This document shows, piece after piece, positions 8,067 to 15,726 of a stretch of DNA of 23,534 nt. The notes beneath the pieces were generated by a model that worked only from the letters and a program-made list of their open reading frames with translations, was not told the origin of the DNA and did no database searches. Every line of letters starts with the position of its first letter. Within the stretch, counting starts at the first letter, position 1. This DNA comes from Ruminococcus sp. (GTDB lineage Bacteria > Bacillota > Clostridia > Oscillospirales > Ruminococcaceae). The stretch is from positions 1 to 23,534 of the forward strand of contig JAMPAO010000035.1 in assembly GCA_023667165.1 (NCBI GenBank), written 5' to 3'. The position numbers and the translations under genes are program-made.

Positions 8067-9590
8067 TCAGTTTTTCATCTGCGCCGCCTGTTCCAGAGCG
8101 GTAATGACAGCGGCGGCTTTTCTGCGCGTTTCCTCATATTCCTGTTCGGGAACGCTGTCGTAAACTATTCCCGCGCCCGCCTGAACGTATGCCTTGCCGT
8201 TTCTGAAAAGCACCGTTCTTATGGCAATGCAGGTATCTATGTCACCGTTCCATGCCATATAACCCACCGTGCCTCCGTAAAGTCCCCGCTTTACGTTTTC
8301 CATGCTGTCGATTATCTCCATAGCCTTGACCTTTGGCGCGCCGGACAGAGTGCCTGCGGGGAGGACGGACATAAGCGCGTCAACGGCTGTTTTTCCCGTT
8401 TCCAGCTCTCCCTCCACGTCTGAAACAAGATGCATTACCTTTGAGTAACGCTCGACCCGCATAAAATCAGTGACCTTAACGCTGCCGGGTCTGCAAACTC
8501 TGCCAACGTCGTTTCGTCCCAGGTCCACCAGCATGGTATGCTCCGCTCTCTCCTTGGGATCGGACGTGAGCTTCTGCTCGTATTCCTTATCCTGCTCGGC
8601 TGTGGCGCCTCTGGGATATGTTCCCGCAATGGGCTTGTTGAGTACCTTGCCGTCGGTAACGCTCACCAGCATTTCGGGGGAAGCTCCGGCTATGCAGTAA
8701 TCCTTATGATCGAAATAATAAAGATAAGGCGAAGGGTTGGTCGACCGCAGCATTCTGTACACGTCGAAGGGATCGGGCGGATTTTCCGCCTCAAAGCGCT
8801 GAGAAATAACTATCTGGCTTATATCGCCTTCCATAATATGACTGCGGCACTTTTCCACCATACCGCAAAATTCTTCCTTTGAATAGTTGGACTTTATTTC
8901 CAGTTCTGCGGGAGAAAGAGGCTTCGGCGCAGCTTCGGGAGTATATCTGCAAAGGAGCTTGCCCAGCTTTTCCGCTCTTGCCTCCAGATTTTCATAGCAG
9001 CGGGCGGCAGCGGAGGCAAAATCGGAGCCTATCCTGGCTGACGTTTCCGCGACCTCCTCTTTGTCCATGTTCAGGATTATCACCGCACGGTTTGAAAGGT
9101 GATCGTAAGCCACTATTTCGTTATAGATGAACATATTGGCGTCGGGCATATCCAGATCGTCGTCGGGGATATTTACAAGCTTTTTCTCGTAATATCTTGC
9201 CATATCATAACCGAAATATCCTATAAGACCGCCCGTCAGCTTGGGACGGTTGATGAATTTGGGCGATCTGTATTTCTCCATAAGTCCCGAAAACAGGGCA
9301 ATGGGATCGGACGCGTCCTTTGTTTCTTTCCTGCCGTCGAGATAGATAAATTCAGCCGTTTTGTCCTTGACGCGTATCTCCGCCTTGGGGTTCAGACCGA
9401 TAAAGGAATATCTTCCCCAACGGTTTGAATTATCCACCGATTCGAGGATAAAGCAGTTTTCGTAGTTTTCTTTGAGAATGGAGAACATTCTCACCGGAGT
9501 GAAGCTGTCCGTAAGCAGCTCGTAGAACACGGGAACGGTATTATATTCCCCGAACAGCTCCATTACTTCCTTTTCTGAGGGATAAAGCAT
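8067..9590 (-). CDS. trpE: anthranilate synthase component I
   Basis: Converts chorismate and ammonia to anthranilate, the committed step, working with the TrpG half of TrpGD. At 507 residues it is typical. The N-terminal regulatory domain carries the tryptophan feedback motif LES at 49-51, in ILESVDNSNRWGRYSFIG. The C-terminal chorismate-binding domain (about 235-500) has GDISQIVISQRF, AGASPEML, PIAGTYPRG, GRNDVGRV, SGAPKVKAMEII and the ending AGAGIVYDSVPEQEYEET. The PIAGT block has Tyr where many TrpE proteins have Arg. The ATG is preceded by AAAAGGAG 9 bases upstream. It is the first gene after the T-box. It is judged TrpE rather than PabB by the regulatory domain and context. Confidence 0.96.
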   Translation of the reverse strand: MLYPSEKEVMELFGEYNTVPVFYELLTDSFTPVRMFSILKENYENCFILESVDNSNRWGRYSFIGLNPKAEIRVKDKTAEFIYLDGRKETKDASDPIALFSGLMEKYRSPKFINRPKLTGGLIGYFGYDMARYYEKKLVNIPDDDLDMPDANMFIYNEIVAYDHLSNRAVIILNMDKEEVAETSARIGSDFASAAARCYENLEARAEKLGKLLCRYTPEAAPKPLSPAELEIKSNYSKEEFCGMVEKCRSHIMEGDISQIVISQRFEAENPPDPFDVYRMLRSTNPSPYLYYFDHKDYCIAGASPEMLVSVTDGKVLNKPIAGTYPRGATAEQDKEYEQKLTSDPKERAEHTMLVDLGRNDVGRVCRPGSVKVTDFMRVERYSKVMHLVSDVEGELETGKTAVDALMSVLPAGTLSGAPKVKAMEIIDSMENVKRGLYGGTVGYMAWNGDIDTCIAIRTVLFRNGKAYVQAGAGIVYDSVPEQEYEETRRKAAAVITALEQAAQMKN

Positions 9591-9620
9591 GATACAAAAC
9601 TCCTTTTCTTGATGTTATGC

Positions 9621-9666
9621 AAAAAGTCCCTTGAAGCCGTGACAGTATATCACAGCTTCAAGGGAC
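9621..9666 (-). terminator. T-box regulated intrinsic terminator
   Basis: A strong hairpin: GTCCCTTGAAGC (on + at 9626-9637) pairs with its complement at 9655-9666, extended by GTGA/TCAC near the loop. On the - strand it is followed by UUUUU (9621-9625). Its upstream arm runs directly into the T-box sequence, so the antiterminator and terminator are alternatives. Confidence 0.93.
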
Positions 9667-10012
9667 GATAAATTTACCGCGGTGCCACCCTTATTCGTGC
9701 ATAAAATGCACCTCACGGGTATTGATTTCAAAGCCTGCCTTGAATAAAAAAGCATTACCCTAAAGGCAATGCCGCGATCTCTTTTGACATAAAAGTACGC
9801 AGCCTTACGCATCAATACTCTTTCCCTTTACGCAGGAAATACGGCTCGGGATACTTTTGCGGCGGCACAGCCGGCGCAGGTTCACCTTGCTCCTCACAAA
9901 TCCATTCACATTTACCGTTCGCGCCGCGCTCCCACCTTACCGCAGCTCTCTGTGCCGCCGTTATAAATGCTACTTGCCTTTGCTCACAGGATTTAAACAT
10001 TTATTAAATTAC
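9621..10012 (-). promoter_or_regulatory. tryptophan T-box riboswitch leader of the trp operon
   Basis: On the - strand the leader holds the diagnostic T-box sequence AAGGGTGGCACCGCGGT (9676-9692), whose bulge pairs with the free 3' end of uncharged tRNA. Upstream is an AGAGAG box (about 9946-9951) inside Stem I, whose base is visible as an 11-base inverted repeat (9860-9870 with 9950-9960). The specifier is read as UGG at 9902-9904 in the context GUGAAUGGAU, which fits tryptophan and the downstream genes. The terminator hairpin lies just after. The mechanism is known for this family: uncharged tRNA-Trp stabilises the antiterminator and opens the operon. The specifier position is inferred from context, not from a fold. 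Confidence 0.93.
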
Positions 10013-10018
10013 AAACAC

Positions 10019-10047
10019 AGTATATCACACTTTTTTTTATTTGTCAA
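10019..10047 (-). promoter_or_regulatory. trp operon promoter
   Basis: On the - strand TTGACA (10042-10047) and TATACT (10019-10024) are separated by 17 bases that contain a run of eight A. The start site is expected near 10012, which gives a leader of about 420 bases that includes the whole T-box. Confidence 0.88.
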
Positions 10048-10054
10048 GAGTTTT

Positions 10055-10111
10055 TTGAAAATTTCCAAGGAAATCAATTTTTAGAAAATTGATTTCAGCG
10101 GAAAATTTCAA
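10055..10111. repeat. long AT-rich imperfect inverted repeat
   Basis: Outer arms of 12 bases (10055-10066 with 10100-10111, one mismatch), a small internal loop, then a perfect 11-base inner stem (AAATCAATTTT at 10071-10081 with 10085-10095) and a 3-base loop. It sits between the flavin reductase stop and the trp promoter. On the - strand the stem is followed by A residues, not U, so it is not a standard terminator. It may slow readthrough, stabilise the upstream mRNA 3' end, or be a protein site. Confidence 0.6.
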
Positions 10112-10122
10112 ATATAATTATT

Positions 10123-10752
10123 TTATTTGCCTTTTTCTTCCGCGTATCTCTTGCCTGCCTCTCCCCATGCTCCGAGCCTTTTGCCGCTCCATGAAAAATA
10201 TGTGCTGCAGGTGGTGCTTACGGGAGCTATCCTGTTGAGCATTTCCTCTAAGGAAAGGGAATCGTGAATATCGCCCTCTATTCTTTCCCCTGCCGGAATG
10301 ATCGCATCTGCCAGTTCCTCGTCGTAAAGCACATTGCGTATCCTGCAAAGGAATACCTCTCCGTCCGACATAGGCACGCTGCCGAAAACCTCCAGCTCGA
10401 AATTCACGGGACTGTCCGTCAGCACGGGAACGTTCAGCGCTGCGCCCTTTTCGATATTTACCTTTATATCCATTTTATCAACGTCATAACCGGAGCGGTT
10501 TCCCAGATAATCCGCCAGCGGCAGCAGCTTTTCCGTTACAAGGTTCGCGGAAAAAACATTTCCCGCCTTGATCCTGTCCTTTGTCAGCTTTTCGCCGCCT
10601 ATGCACATCATTACTCCAAGCTCGTTGTCCCAGAAGTAGCTGAACCAGCAGAACAGTCCCAGATCGGGGGTCATATCCTCCTTATATGTTCCGTAGATGA
10701 ACAAGGTCTGCGGACAGAGATCGTTGGTTGCTTTTCTTGATATTTTTGACAT
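10123..10752 (-). CDS. flavin reductase-like FMN-binding protein
   Basis: A 209-residue protein that fits the flavin reductase-like split-barrel family, which binds FMN and usually passes electrons from NAD(P)H to flavin or to a partner. Support is the overall pattern: an N-terminal PQTLFIYGTYKED strand, a KLTKDRIKAGNVFSANLVTE segment near 55-74 typical of the flavin site, ALNVPVLTDSPVNFELEVFG in the middle, and a C-terminal GKRLGAWGEAGKRY tail. Family assignment is from memory of such patterns; substrate unknown. The start ATG has AAGGAGG upstream and lies 2 bases after the MarR gene stop, so the pair is one operon and likely regulated by that MarR protein. Confidence 0.72.
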   Translation of the reverse strand: MSKISRKATNDLCPQTLFIYGTYKEDMTPDLGLFCWFSYFWDNELGVMMCIGGEKLTKDRIKAGNVFSANLVTEKLLPLADYLGNRSGYDVDKMDIKVNIEKGAALNVPVLTDSPVNFELEVFGSVPMSDGEVFLCRIRNVLYDEELADAIIPAGERIEGDIHDSLSLEEMLNRIAPVSTTCSTYFSWSGKRLGAWGEAGKRYAEEKGK

Positions 10753-10754
10753 GG

Positions 10755-11186
10755 CTATAATTCCTCCTTGACATTATCCAGCACCCGCTGAAGATAATTT
10801 TGAAAATCGCTTATTTCCTCATCGCTGAAATTTTTGAAATAGACCATATGCATTTCCAGCGACACCCTATCGTACCCGTCCCTGAGCCGCGCCGCTTTTT
10901 CCGTCAGCGCGATAAGGATCCTGCGTCTGTCTGCGGGATCGGGCAGACGCCGCAGCAGTCCCGACTCCTCCATTCTGTCCAGCATACCGGTAAGGGTAGT
11001 ATTGGCAAGTCCCGAAAGCCTTGACAGCTCCGCAATGGGGATATTGTCCCGCTGCCACAGAACGTAAAGGATCTTTCCCTGCGCTCCGTTAAATTCCTTT
11101 ATATTTTCCTTTTGAAGTATTTTATCAAATACACGTCCTCCTATCTGCTTGATCTGGGAGATCAAAAATCCCGCTTGTGTTTCCAT
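10755..11186 (-). CDS. MarR-family transcriptional regulator
   Basis: A 143-residue winged-helix regulator. Residues about 30-100 carry the MarR DNA-binding pattern: GAQGKILYVLWQRDNIPIAELSRLSGLANTTLTGMLDRMEESGLLRR as helix-turn-helix, then the wing DPADRRRILIALTEKA. The flanking helices would form the dimer. A longer frame begins at 11237, but the ATG at 11186 has AGGAGG (11196-11201) with 9-base spacing, and the longer version would overlap the promoter itself. Two palindromes over the promoter suggest it represses itself and the flavin reductase gene. The inducing ligand is unknown. Confidence 0.9.
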   Translation of the reverse strand: METQAGFLISQIKQIGGRVFDKILQKENIKEFNGAQGKILYVLWQRDNIPIAELSRLSGLANTTLTGMLDRMEESGLLRRLPDPADRRRILIALTEKAARLRDGYDRVSLEMHMVYFKNFSDEEISDFQNYLQRVLDNVKEEL

Positions 11187-11198
11187 TTCTTCAAACCT

Positions 11199-11237
11199 CC
11201 TATATAGGATTATACTATATAGTATTATATTTGTCAA
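11199..11237 (-). promoter_or_regulatory. marR promoter with two palindromic operators
   Basis: On the - strand a perfect TTGACA (11232-11237) and a perfect TATAAT (11209-11214) have a 17-base spacer. The perfect 14-base palindrome ATACTATATAGTAT (11212-11225) covers the -10 and half of the spacer. A second perfect palindrome CCTATATAGG (11199-11208) lies between the -10 and the ribosome site. Both share the core CTATATAG, as expected for two sites of one dimeric regulator. Binding by the adjacent MarR protein is inference. Confidence 0.8.
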
Positions 11238-11333
11238 GCAATTTTATGCATTTACCGTAAAAATTTCGTAAAAATTCCGTGAAAGTCAGAACCCTTATAC
11301 CGTTCTCGGCGGGCGTTGGATACCGATCTCACC

Positions 11334-11377
11334 AAAAAAGCGGCAGGAAACAAGATAATTCTTGCCTCCTGCCGCTT
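11334..11377 (-). terminator. terminator of the ABC transporter operon
   Basis: On the - strand an 18-base-pair stem (AAGCGGCAGGAGGCAAGA with its partner, two G-U pairs) has a four-base loop and is followed by UUUUUU (11334-11339). The two G-U wobbles are paired only in the - strand RNA, which fits a terminator for the operon ending at 11396. Confidence 0.9.
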
Positions 11378-11395
11378 AAATTTCTTGCCCGAGGA

Positions 11396-12484
11396 TCACA
11401 TACCGGTAAGACCGGAACGTGCTATGCCCTCCGTAAAGTTTTTCTGCAAGCAGATATACAGTACAAGGATAGGCGTTATGGATATAAGGCAGCCTGCCTC
11501 CATCCATACTATAAGCTCTCTTGCGTTTACCTTTACCGTACCGTTGTTGAAGAGGATACGGGTCAGAGAAGCGTCAAGGTTTTTGAGCTGAAGCGCGATA
11601 GTGCTGTTATTGGTAAAGAAAGACGTACTTACATAGTAATCATTCCAGTACCATACAACCGAAAGCAGGAATACCGTAAGGAACGTAGAGCCTGCATTGG
11701 GGATCATTACCTTGATGAATGTGCCGAAAGGCGAGCAGCCGTCCAGATATGCGGCGTCCTCAAGCTCCTTGGGCAAGCCTCTGAAGGACTGTCTGAACAG
11801 GAATATAAACAGACCTGCACGCAGACCGTTTGCCGTAATGGCGGGCATATACATGGTAAGAGCGTTGTCAATAAGATTGATATAGTCGCCCGTTATAATA
11901 TGCCACACGCCCAAGGGGTTAAAGTAGCGGAAGAACATATACTGGGGGATAAGAATGATCTGCGGGGGCATAAGGATCATCATGATAACAACGCCGAAGA
12001 GGATAGATTTTCCCTTGAAGTTGAAACGTCCGAAGCCGTAACCCGTGATAGCGCAGGTGATTACCTGAACTATCGAGCAGCCGATGTTGATAAACAGCGT
12101 ATTGCCGAGGGTCGACCAGAAATTCATTACCCTTACAACGTCCTTGATGTTGGAAAACGTATGATGCTGAGTGAGCCATATAATGGTAGGATCGTTCATC
12201 TCCGAACGGGGTCTGAACGCGGCTGTTATCATGTACAGCAGCGGATACACGATTACGAAGCAAAGTCCGAATACAAGCAATCCGCGGCACACGGGCCAGA
12301 CTGTATCAAAGGCTCTTTTGCGCTTGAGATACTTCTGCTCCGCAGGGGTAAGAGTGGCAAGACGCTTTTTGAAGCGCTCACGCTCCTCCTTGCGGGAACG
12401 TTTTTCCTCCTTTGGAGGCTTTTCCGGCATGACTTTTTTTAAGAAGCCGGAAACTGGATTTTCTTTCATAGTATTTTCTGCCAT
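11396..12484 (-). CDS. ABC sugar permease, MalG type (second pair)
   Basis: A 362-residue inner-membrane permease subunit of the carbohydrate importer class. A charged N-terminal extension of about 70 residues, rich in Lys, Arg and Glu, precedes the first membrane span (about 72-95). Five more spans follow. The ATPase-docking EAA loop is EDAAYLDGCSPFGTFIKVMIP. The start was placed at the ATG (12484) because AAGGAG lies 9 bases upstream; the frame opens earlier at a TTG (12493) that overlaps the ribosome site. It follows its partner by 18 bases and is the last gene of the operon. No ATPase gene accompanies it. Confidence 0.92.
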   Translation of the reverse strand: MAENTMKENPVSGFLKKVMPEKPPKEEKRSRKEERERFKKRLATLTPAEQKYLKRKRAFDTVWPVCRGLLVFGLCFVIVYPLLYMITAAFRPRSEMNDPTIIWLTQHHTFSNIKDVVRVMNFWSTLGNTLFINIGCSIVQVITCAITGYGFGRFNFKGKSILFGVVIMMILMPPQIILIPQYMFFRYFNPLGVWHIITGDYINLIDNALTMYMPAITANGLRAGLFIFLFRQSFRGLPKELEDAAYLDGCSPFGTFIKVMIPNAGSTFLTVFLLSVVWYWNDYYVSTSFFTNNSTIALQLKNLDASLTRILFNNGTVKVNARELIVWMEAGCLISITPILVLYICLQKNFTEGIARSGLTGM

Positions 12485-12502
12485 ATTTTCCAACTCCTTA
12501 TC

Positions 12503-13402
12503 TTAATCATCATAATAAACAATTTTGTTCATTATCAGGAATATAATGCCGACAGCCGCCAGGACTATTGCAAAGTAGCTCCATGCCATTGCGGCGGACA
12601 AGCCGTATTTCCAGTCGTCCTGAACCTGCAAAAGCTGCTCCATGACAACGTTTGTGGGGTCTGTAAAGGTGTCGATGATGGTGTAAACAAGATTTACAAG
12701 GATCATGGGAGAAACATAGGGAAGAGTTATCTTCCAGAAAAATTCCCACGACGTTGCGCCCTCGATAGCTGCGGCTTCCTTAGCCGATGTGGGTATTCCC
12801 TGCAGTGCAGACAGGAATATGATTATCTGAATACCGCATTTCCAAACAAGGTTCAGTATATCCGAGGTCATTGTGGAGAGCATATCCGTCAGTTTATCGT
12901 TAAAGCCGTATATTCCCACAAACTCCAGGAGCTGATCTACCATGTCCGCCGAGAACATTGTGGAGAACTGATCCGCGTCGGAGGTTCCGCTTGTTTCCAG
13001 GTTGCCCGTGATGATAGCGTACACAGGTCCCGTGGCAATTATAACGGGCAGGAAGAATACCGCTCTTGCGAAGGTACGTCCTCTGAACTTTTGATTGATG
13101 ATGATCGCAACGAACAGAGAGAATATGATAACTATAGGAGTTTGCCAAAGGGTCTGACCCAGCACCTCAACAAGATTTTTTCTGAAATCCGGATCGATCA
13201 TGAAAGCTCTCTTGAAATTATCAAGTCCCAGCCATACCTTTACAAGATTGCCCACGTCCGGCTTTACGTCGTTAAAGCAATACTCCAGCGACTGAAAAAC
13301 GGGAATGATGAAGAACATCAGCGCACCCACGAACCACAGTGCTATAAAGCCGTATCCATAAAGACCCTTTTTCTTTTCGTAGGAAAGGTTCAGTCTTTTC
13401 AT
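12503..13402 (-). CDS. ABC sugar permease, MalF type (second pair)
   Basis: A 299-residue integral membrane permease expected to pair with the next gene to form the translocation channel. Six spans are likely: the first at about 17-37 (FIALWFVGALMFFIIPVF), the last near the C terminus (SYFAIVLAAVGIIFLIMNKI). The EAA loop reads KEAAAIEGATSWEFFWKITLP. A periplasm-facing insertion between spans (about 130-165, NLETSGTSDADQF to the GIYGFNDKLTDML region) is longer than in the first-pair subunit. The start overlaps the stop of the DUF5696-like gene by 4 bases (ATGA), so translation of the two is coupled. Confidence 0.92.
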   Translation of the reverse strand: MKRLNLSYEKKKGLYGYGFIALWFVGALMFFIIPVFQSLEYCFNDVKPDVGNLVKVWLGLDNFKRAFMIDPDFRKNLVEVLGQTLWQTPIVIIFSLFVAIIINQKFRGRTFARAVFFLPVIIATGPVYAIITGNLETSGTSDADQFSTMFSADMVDQLLEFVGIYGFNDKLTDMLSTMTSDILNLVWKCGIQIIIFLSALQGIPTSAKEAAAIEGATSWEFFWKITLPYVSPMILVNLVYTIIDTFTDPTNVVMEQLLQVQDDWKYGLSAAMAWSYFAIVLAAVGIIFLIMNKIVYYDD

Positions 13403-15696
13403 AATCCGATTACCTCCTCTCCTACATAATCCGCTATATTGTATGTTTTTCCGTCAGCCTTGACGGTTTTTGCCGCCATATCGACAACGGTGGAATATCC
13501 GTTGCTGTAAGCCGTTTCAATCTTATTTCCGTCCTCCGAAACGGTGTAGGAAACTATAACGGCGTCCGCCGCGGGAGAAAGCACATCTTTTGCAAGACTG
13601 TACAGTCCCGACGCTTCATTCATCCAGTTTGCGTAGTAAGCATAGTAGTATTTGTCAAGCTTGGTATCTTTCAGCTCGCTTGCCTCAATGCCTACAAAAT
13701 CAAAGCTCAAACTGCTTCCCGAAGCAATTGCGGTAAGCGCGGCGTCGGCGATATCCGCTTCGGAATTGACGGCTGTCGCTCCGTAGGGCGTAACTCCGTG
13801 AAGCACCATCTGATAGAACGGGATATCGTAATCGAAAACGTCGAATTTGCTTGAGCAGATGGGAACGTTGCTGATATAATCCGCATAGGGCAGGACATAA
13901 GCCGCCGGATTATCCGCCAGAACGCTTCCGCCGGATTTTGCGCTGCTGTAAATATCCTGTATTACAGACTTCGCCATTTCACGCGATACAGCTTTTTTGC
14001 CGTAATCGCCGTAGATGGTATTGGCAAGAGAGCCGAAAGCGTAATTATTCACATTCTTCTTGCCATAGCTCTTTATCAGCTTGCTAAATGCCTTTGTGTA
14101 GGACGCGGGGCTGAACAGAGAAAGGGACTTGTAATATTTGTTCTCGATACCGTGAGCCAGGTCGAAAACAGGTATCTGGGAATATGCGTTGGACACTCTG
14201 ATGGCGGTGTTGGTCATATTCCAGTAGCCGTTGCCTGTTTTGAACTGCTGATTGTCGATAGAGGGGTAGAGCTTGACGTTATTGGTGTTGGCATACTCCA
14301 TAAGCTCGGTGAATTTCTTTGTTCCGCCCAGCTTGGAAGCGGGATTCCAGGAATCGGTGATCTTCTCTCCCACGTCCTCATCGGAAAACTTATTGTAGGT
14401 AACTACCATATCGTCGACGCCCATGCCGTTGAGCGTTTCCAGCATATACTTGGCTGTGGAGAACTTTGTCACAGGCTCTTTTACCGTAACGGGCAGTCCC
14501 GCGATGGATTCCGTTTTCAGCGTGCCGCCGTAAAGATCCAGGTAAAGGGGCGAGGAATTTGCTATAGCCTTATCCTCAACAGCCTTTTCTTTTATAAGAT
14601 ATTCCCTGTATTTTGCAGCGATATCCGTATAGTCTATCTCCTCGCCTTCCGAGGAAACGGGGTAATATCTTACCTCGATCTCGGGAACGAGAATCCCTCT
14701 CTTTTCAAATACCTTAAGAGGACTTGACTCACCGCCCATAAGGTACTCATCTCCGGTTCTTATCTCGAAGTCGAAGTAAGTGGAATTGTAGTCGGTGCTG
14801 TTCTGATTTGAAACATAGGAATTGATCGTGGCGCAGGTATCGCCCTTATCGGCAACGACCATCATTCCGCTGTTTCCCTTGACGATTCCGTACATGGGGA
14901 GGCTTACGTTCTGTATCACCGACTGCTTCTGGGTCTTTACAGCAGTGATGTCCCTGCCGTAGACCTTGCCGGAATATGTTCTCAGCCCCGATTTGCCGTT
15001 ATTGAAGTTGATGACCGCGCCGCTGCCGTCGGGGATAACGAAATATCCCTCCTCCTCAAGTCCGGCAGCTCCGAAGGTAGTCATAAACGCCAGATCGGAG
15101 GTAAGCTGACCGTCGACGGACGATGAATTATTTTCGGTGATAGCCGAAGTATCCACATAGAGCTTCAGATGATCCTCTTCAAGAGTATACTGCACGGGTA
15201 CGGTTATTCCGGGACCCGGGAAAGTAAATACTATCTCCACGCCGTTGGCGATACTGTTCATCTTGAACGAACCCTTTGCTCTGCTGGTCTGAATGGTGGT
15301 AGCACGGTTTGCAGGCTCGGCATATGTAAGGGTCATACCGGACGCCAGCTCGTCTTTCTGACCTTGCTTAGCGTTTGATGTTTCCAGATCGACGGGATTT
15401 GACCACCATATTTTCCCCGTTTTAAGATCTTCAAGGGCAATAGTACCCTCTTTTTCATTTTTATACAGCTTCAAGTTACTGTTGGAGGCTGCCTCGACCA
15501 TATCAGCCATAGCCTCTTCCTCTGTACGGGGCGGAATTTCTTCTTCCTCCTCGTCTTCATCAGCCTCTTCCGCGGCTGATGTATCGGCGTCCTCAGCGTC
15601 GGCGGCGTCCTCCGAATAAACAGCCGCCGCACCGAAAGAAAGCATCATACTGAGGCTAAGCAGATATGCAACAGTCTTTTTTAGCTTTGAACTCAT
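13399..15696 (-). CDS. secreted DUF5696-like protein, possible TIM-barrel carbohydrate-active protein
   Basis: A 765-residue exported protein. A type I signal peptide (residues 1-27, ending near AAAVYS) is followed by an acidic low-complexity linker of about 30 Asp/Glu/Ala residues. An N-terminal beta-rich region (about 60-370) has the motif EEGYFVIPDGSGAVINFNNG, which I associate with the DUF5696 family. The region from about 380 to 700 alternates strands and helices like a TIM barrel: LYLDLYGG, DDMVVTYNKF, VKLYPSIDNQQ, IPVFDLAHG, NNYAFGSLANTIYGDYG, DVFDYDIPFYQMVLHG. A small C-terminal beta domain ends the protein, with no membrane span or sorting signal. The layout recalls glycoside hydrolases of the GH101/GH31 type, but no catalytic residue is established. 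Start: ATG 15696 is chosen over GTG 15708 on spacing. It is coupled to the second permease pair. Confidence 0.8.
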   Translation of the reverse strand: MSSKLKKTVAYLLSLSMMLSFGAAAVYSEDAADAEDADTSAAEEADEDEEEEEIPPRTEEEAMADMVEAASNSNLKLYKNEKEGTIALEDLKTGKIWWSNPVDLETSNAKQGQKDELASGMTLTYAEPANRATTIQTSRAKGSFKMNSIANGVEIVFTFPGPGITVPVQYTLEEDHLKLYVDTSAITENNSSSVDGQLTSDLAFMTTFGAAGLEEEGYFVIPDGSGAVINFNNGKSGLRTYSGKVYGRDITAVKTQKQSVIQNVSLPMYGIVKGNSGMMVVADKGDTCATINSYVSNQNSTDYNSTYFDFEIRTGDEYLMGGESSPLKVFEKRGILVPEIEVRYYPVSSEGEEIDYTDIAAKYREYLIKEKAVEDKAIANSSPLYLDLYGGTLKTESIAGLPVTVKEPVTKFSTAKYMLETLNGMGVDDMVVTYNKFSDEDVGEKITDSWNPASKLGGTKKFTELMEYANTNNVKLYPSIDNQQFKTGNGYWNMTNTAIRVSNAYSQIPVFDLAHGIENKYYKSLSLFSPASYTKAFSKLIKSYGKKNVNNYAFGSLANTIYGDYGKKAVSREMAKSVIQDIYSSAKSGGSVLADNPAAYVLPYADYISNVPICSSKFDVFDYDIPFYQMVLHGVTPYGATAVNSEADIADAALTAIASGSSLSFDFVGIEASELKDTKLDKYYYAYYANWMNEASGLYSLAKDVLSPAADAVIVSYTVSEDGNKIETAYSNGYSTVVDMAAKTVKADGKTYNIADYVGEEVIGL

Positions 15697-15726
15697 TGTT
15701 TTCACCACTTTTCTTTCAAATGTGTA

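Noticed and set aside
9615..9815. 66-codon frame inside the trp leader
   Set aside because: It spans the T-box antiterminator and terminator, which explain this sequence; it has no ribosome site and is not a Trp-rich attenuator peptide.
10055..10111. Hairpin considered as an intrinsic terminator for the flavin reductase operon
   Set aside because: No U-run follows the stem on the - strand, so it is listed as an inverted repeat only.
11279..12442. 387-codon open frame on the + strand
   Set aside because: It crosses the operon terminator and is antisense to a clear permease gene with an EAA loop.
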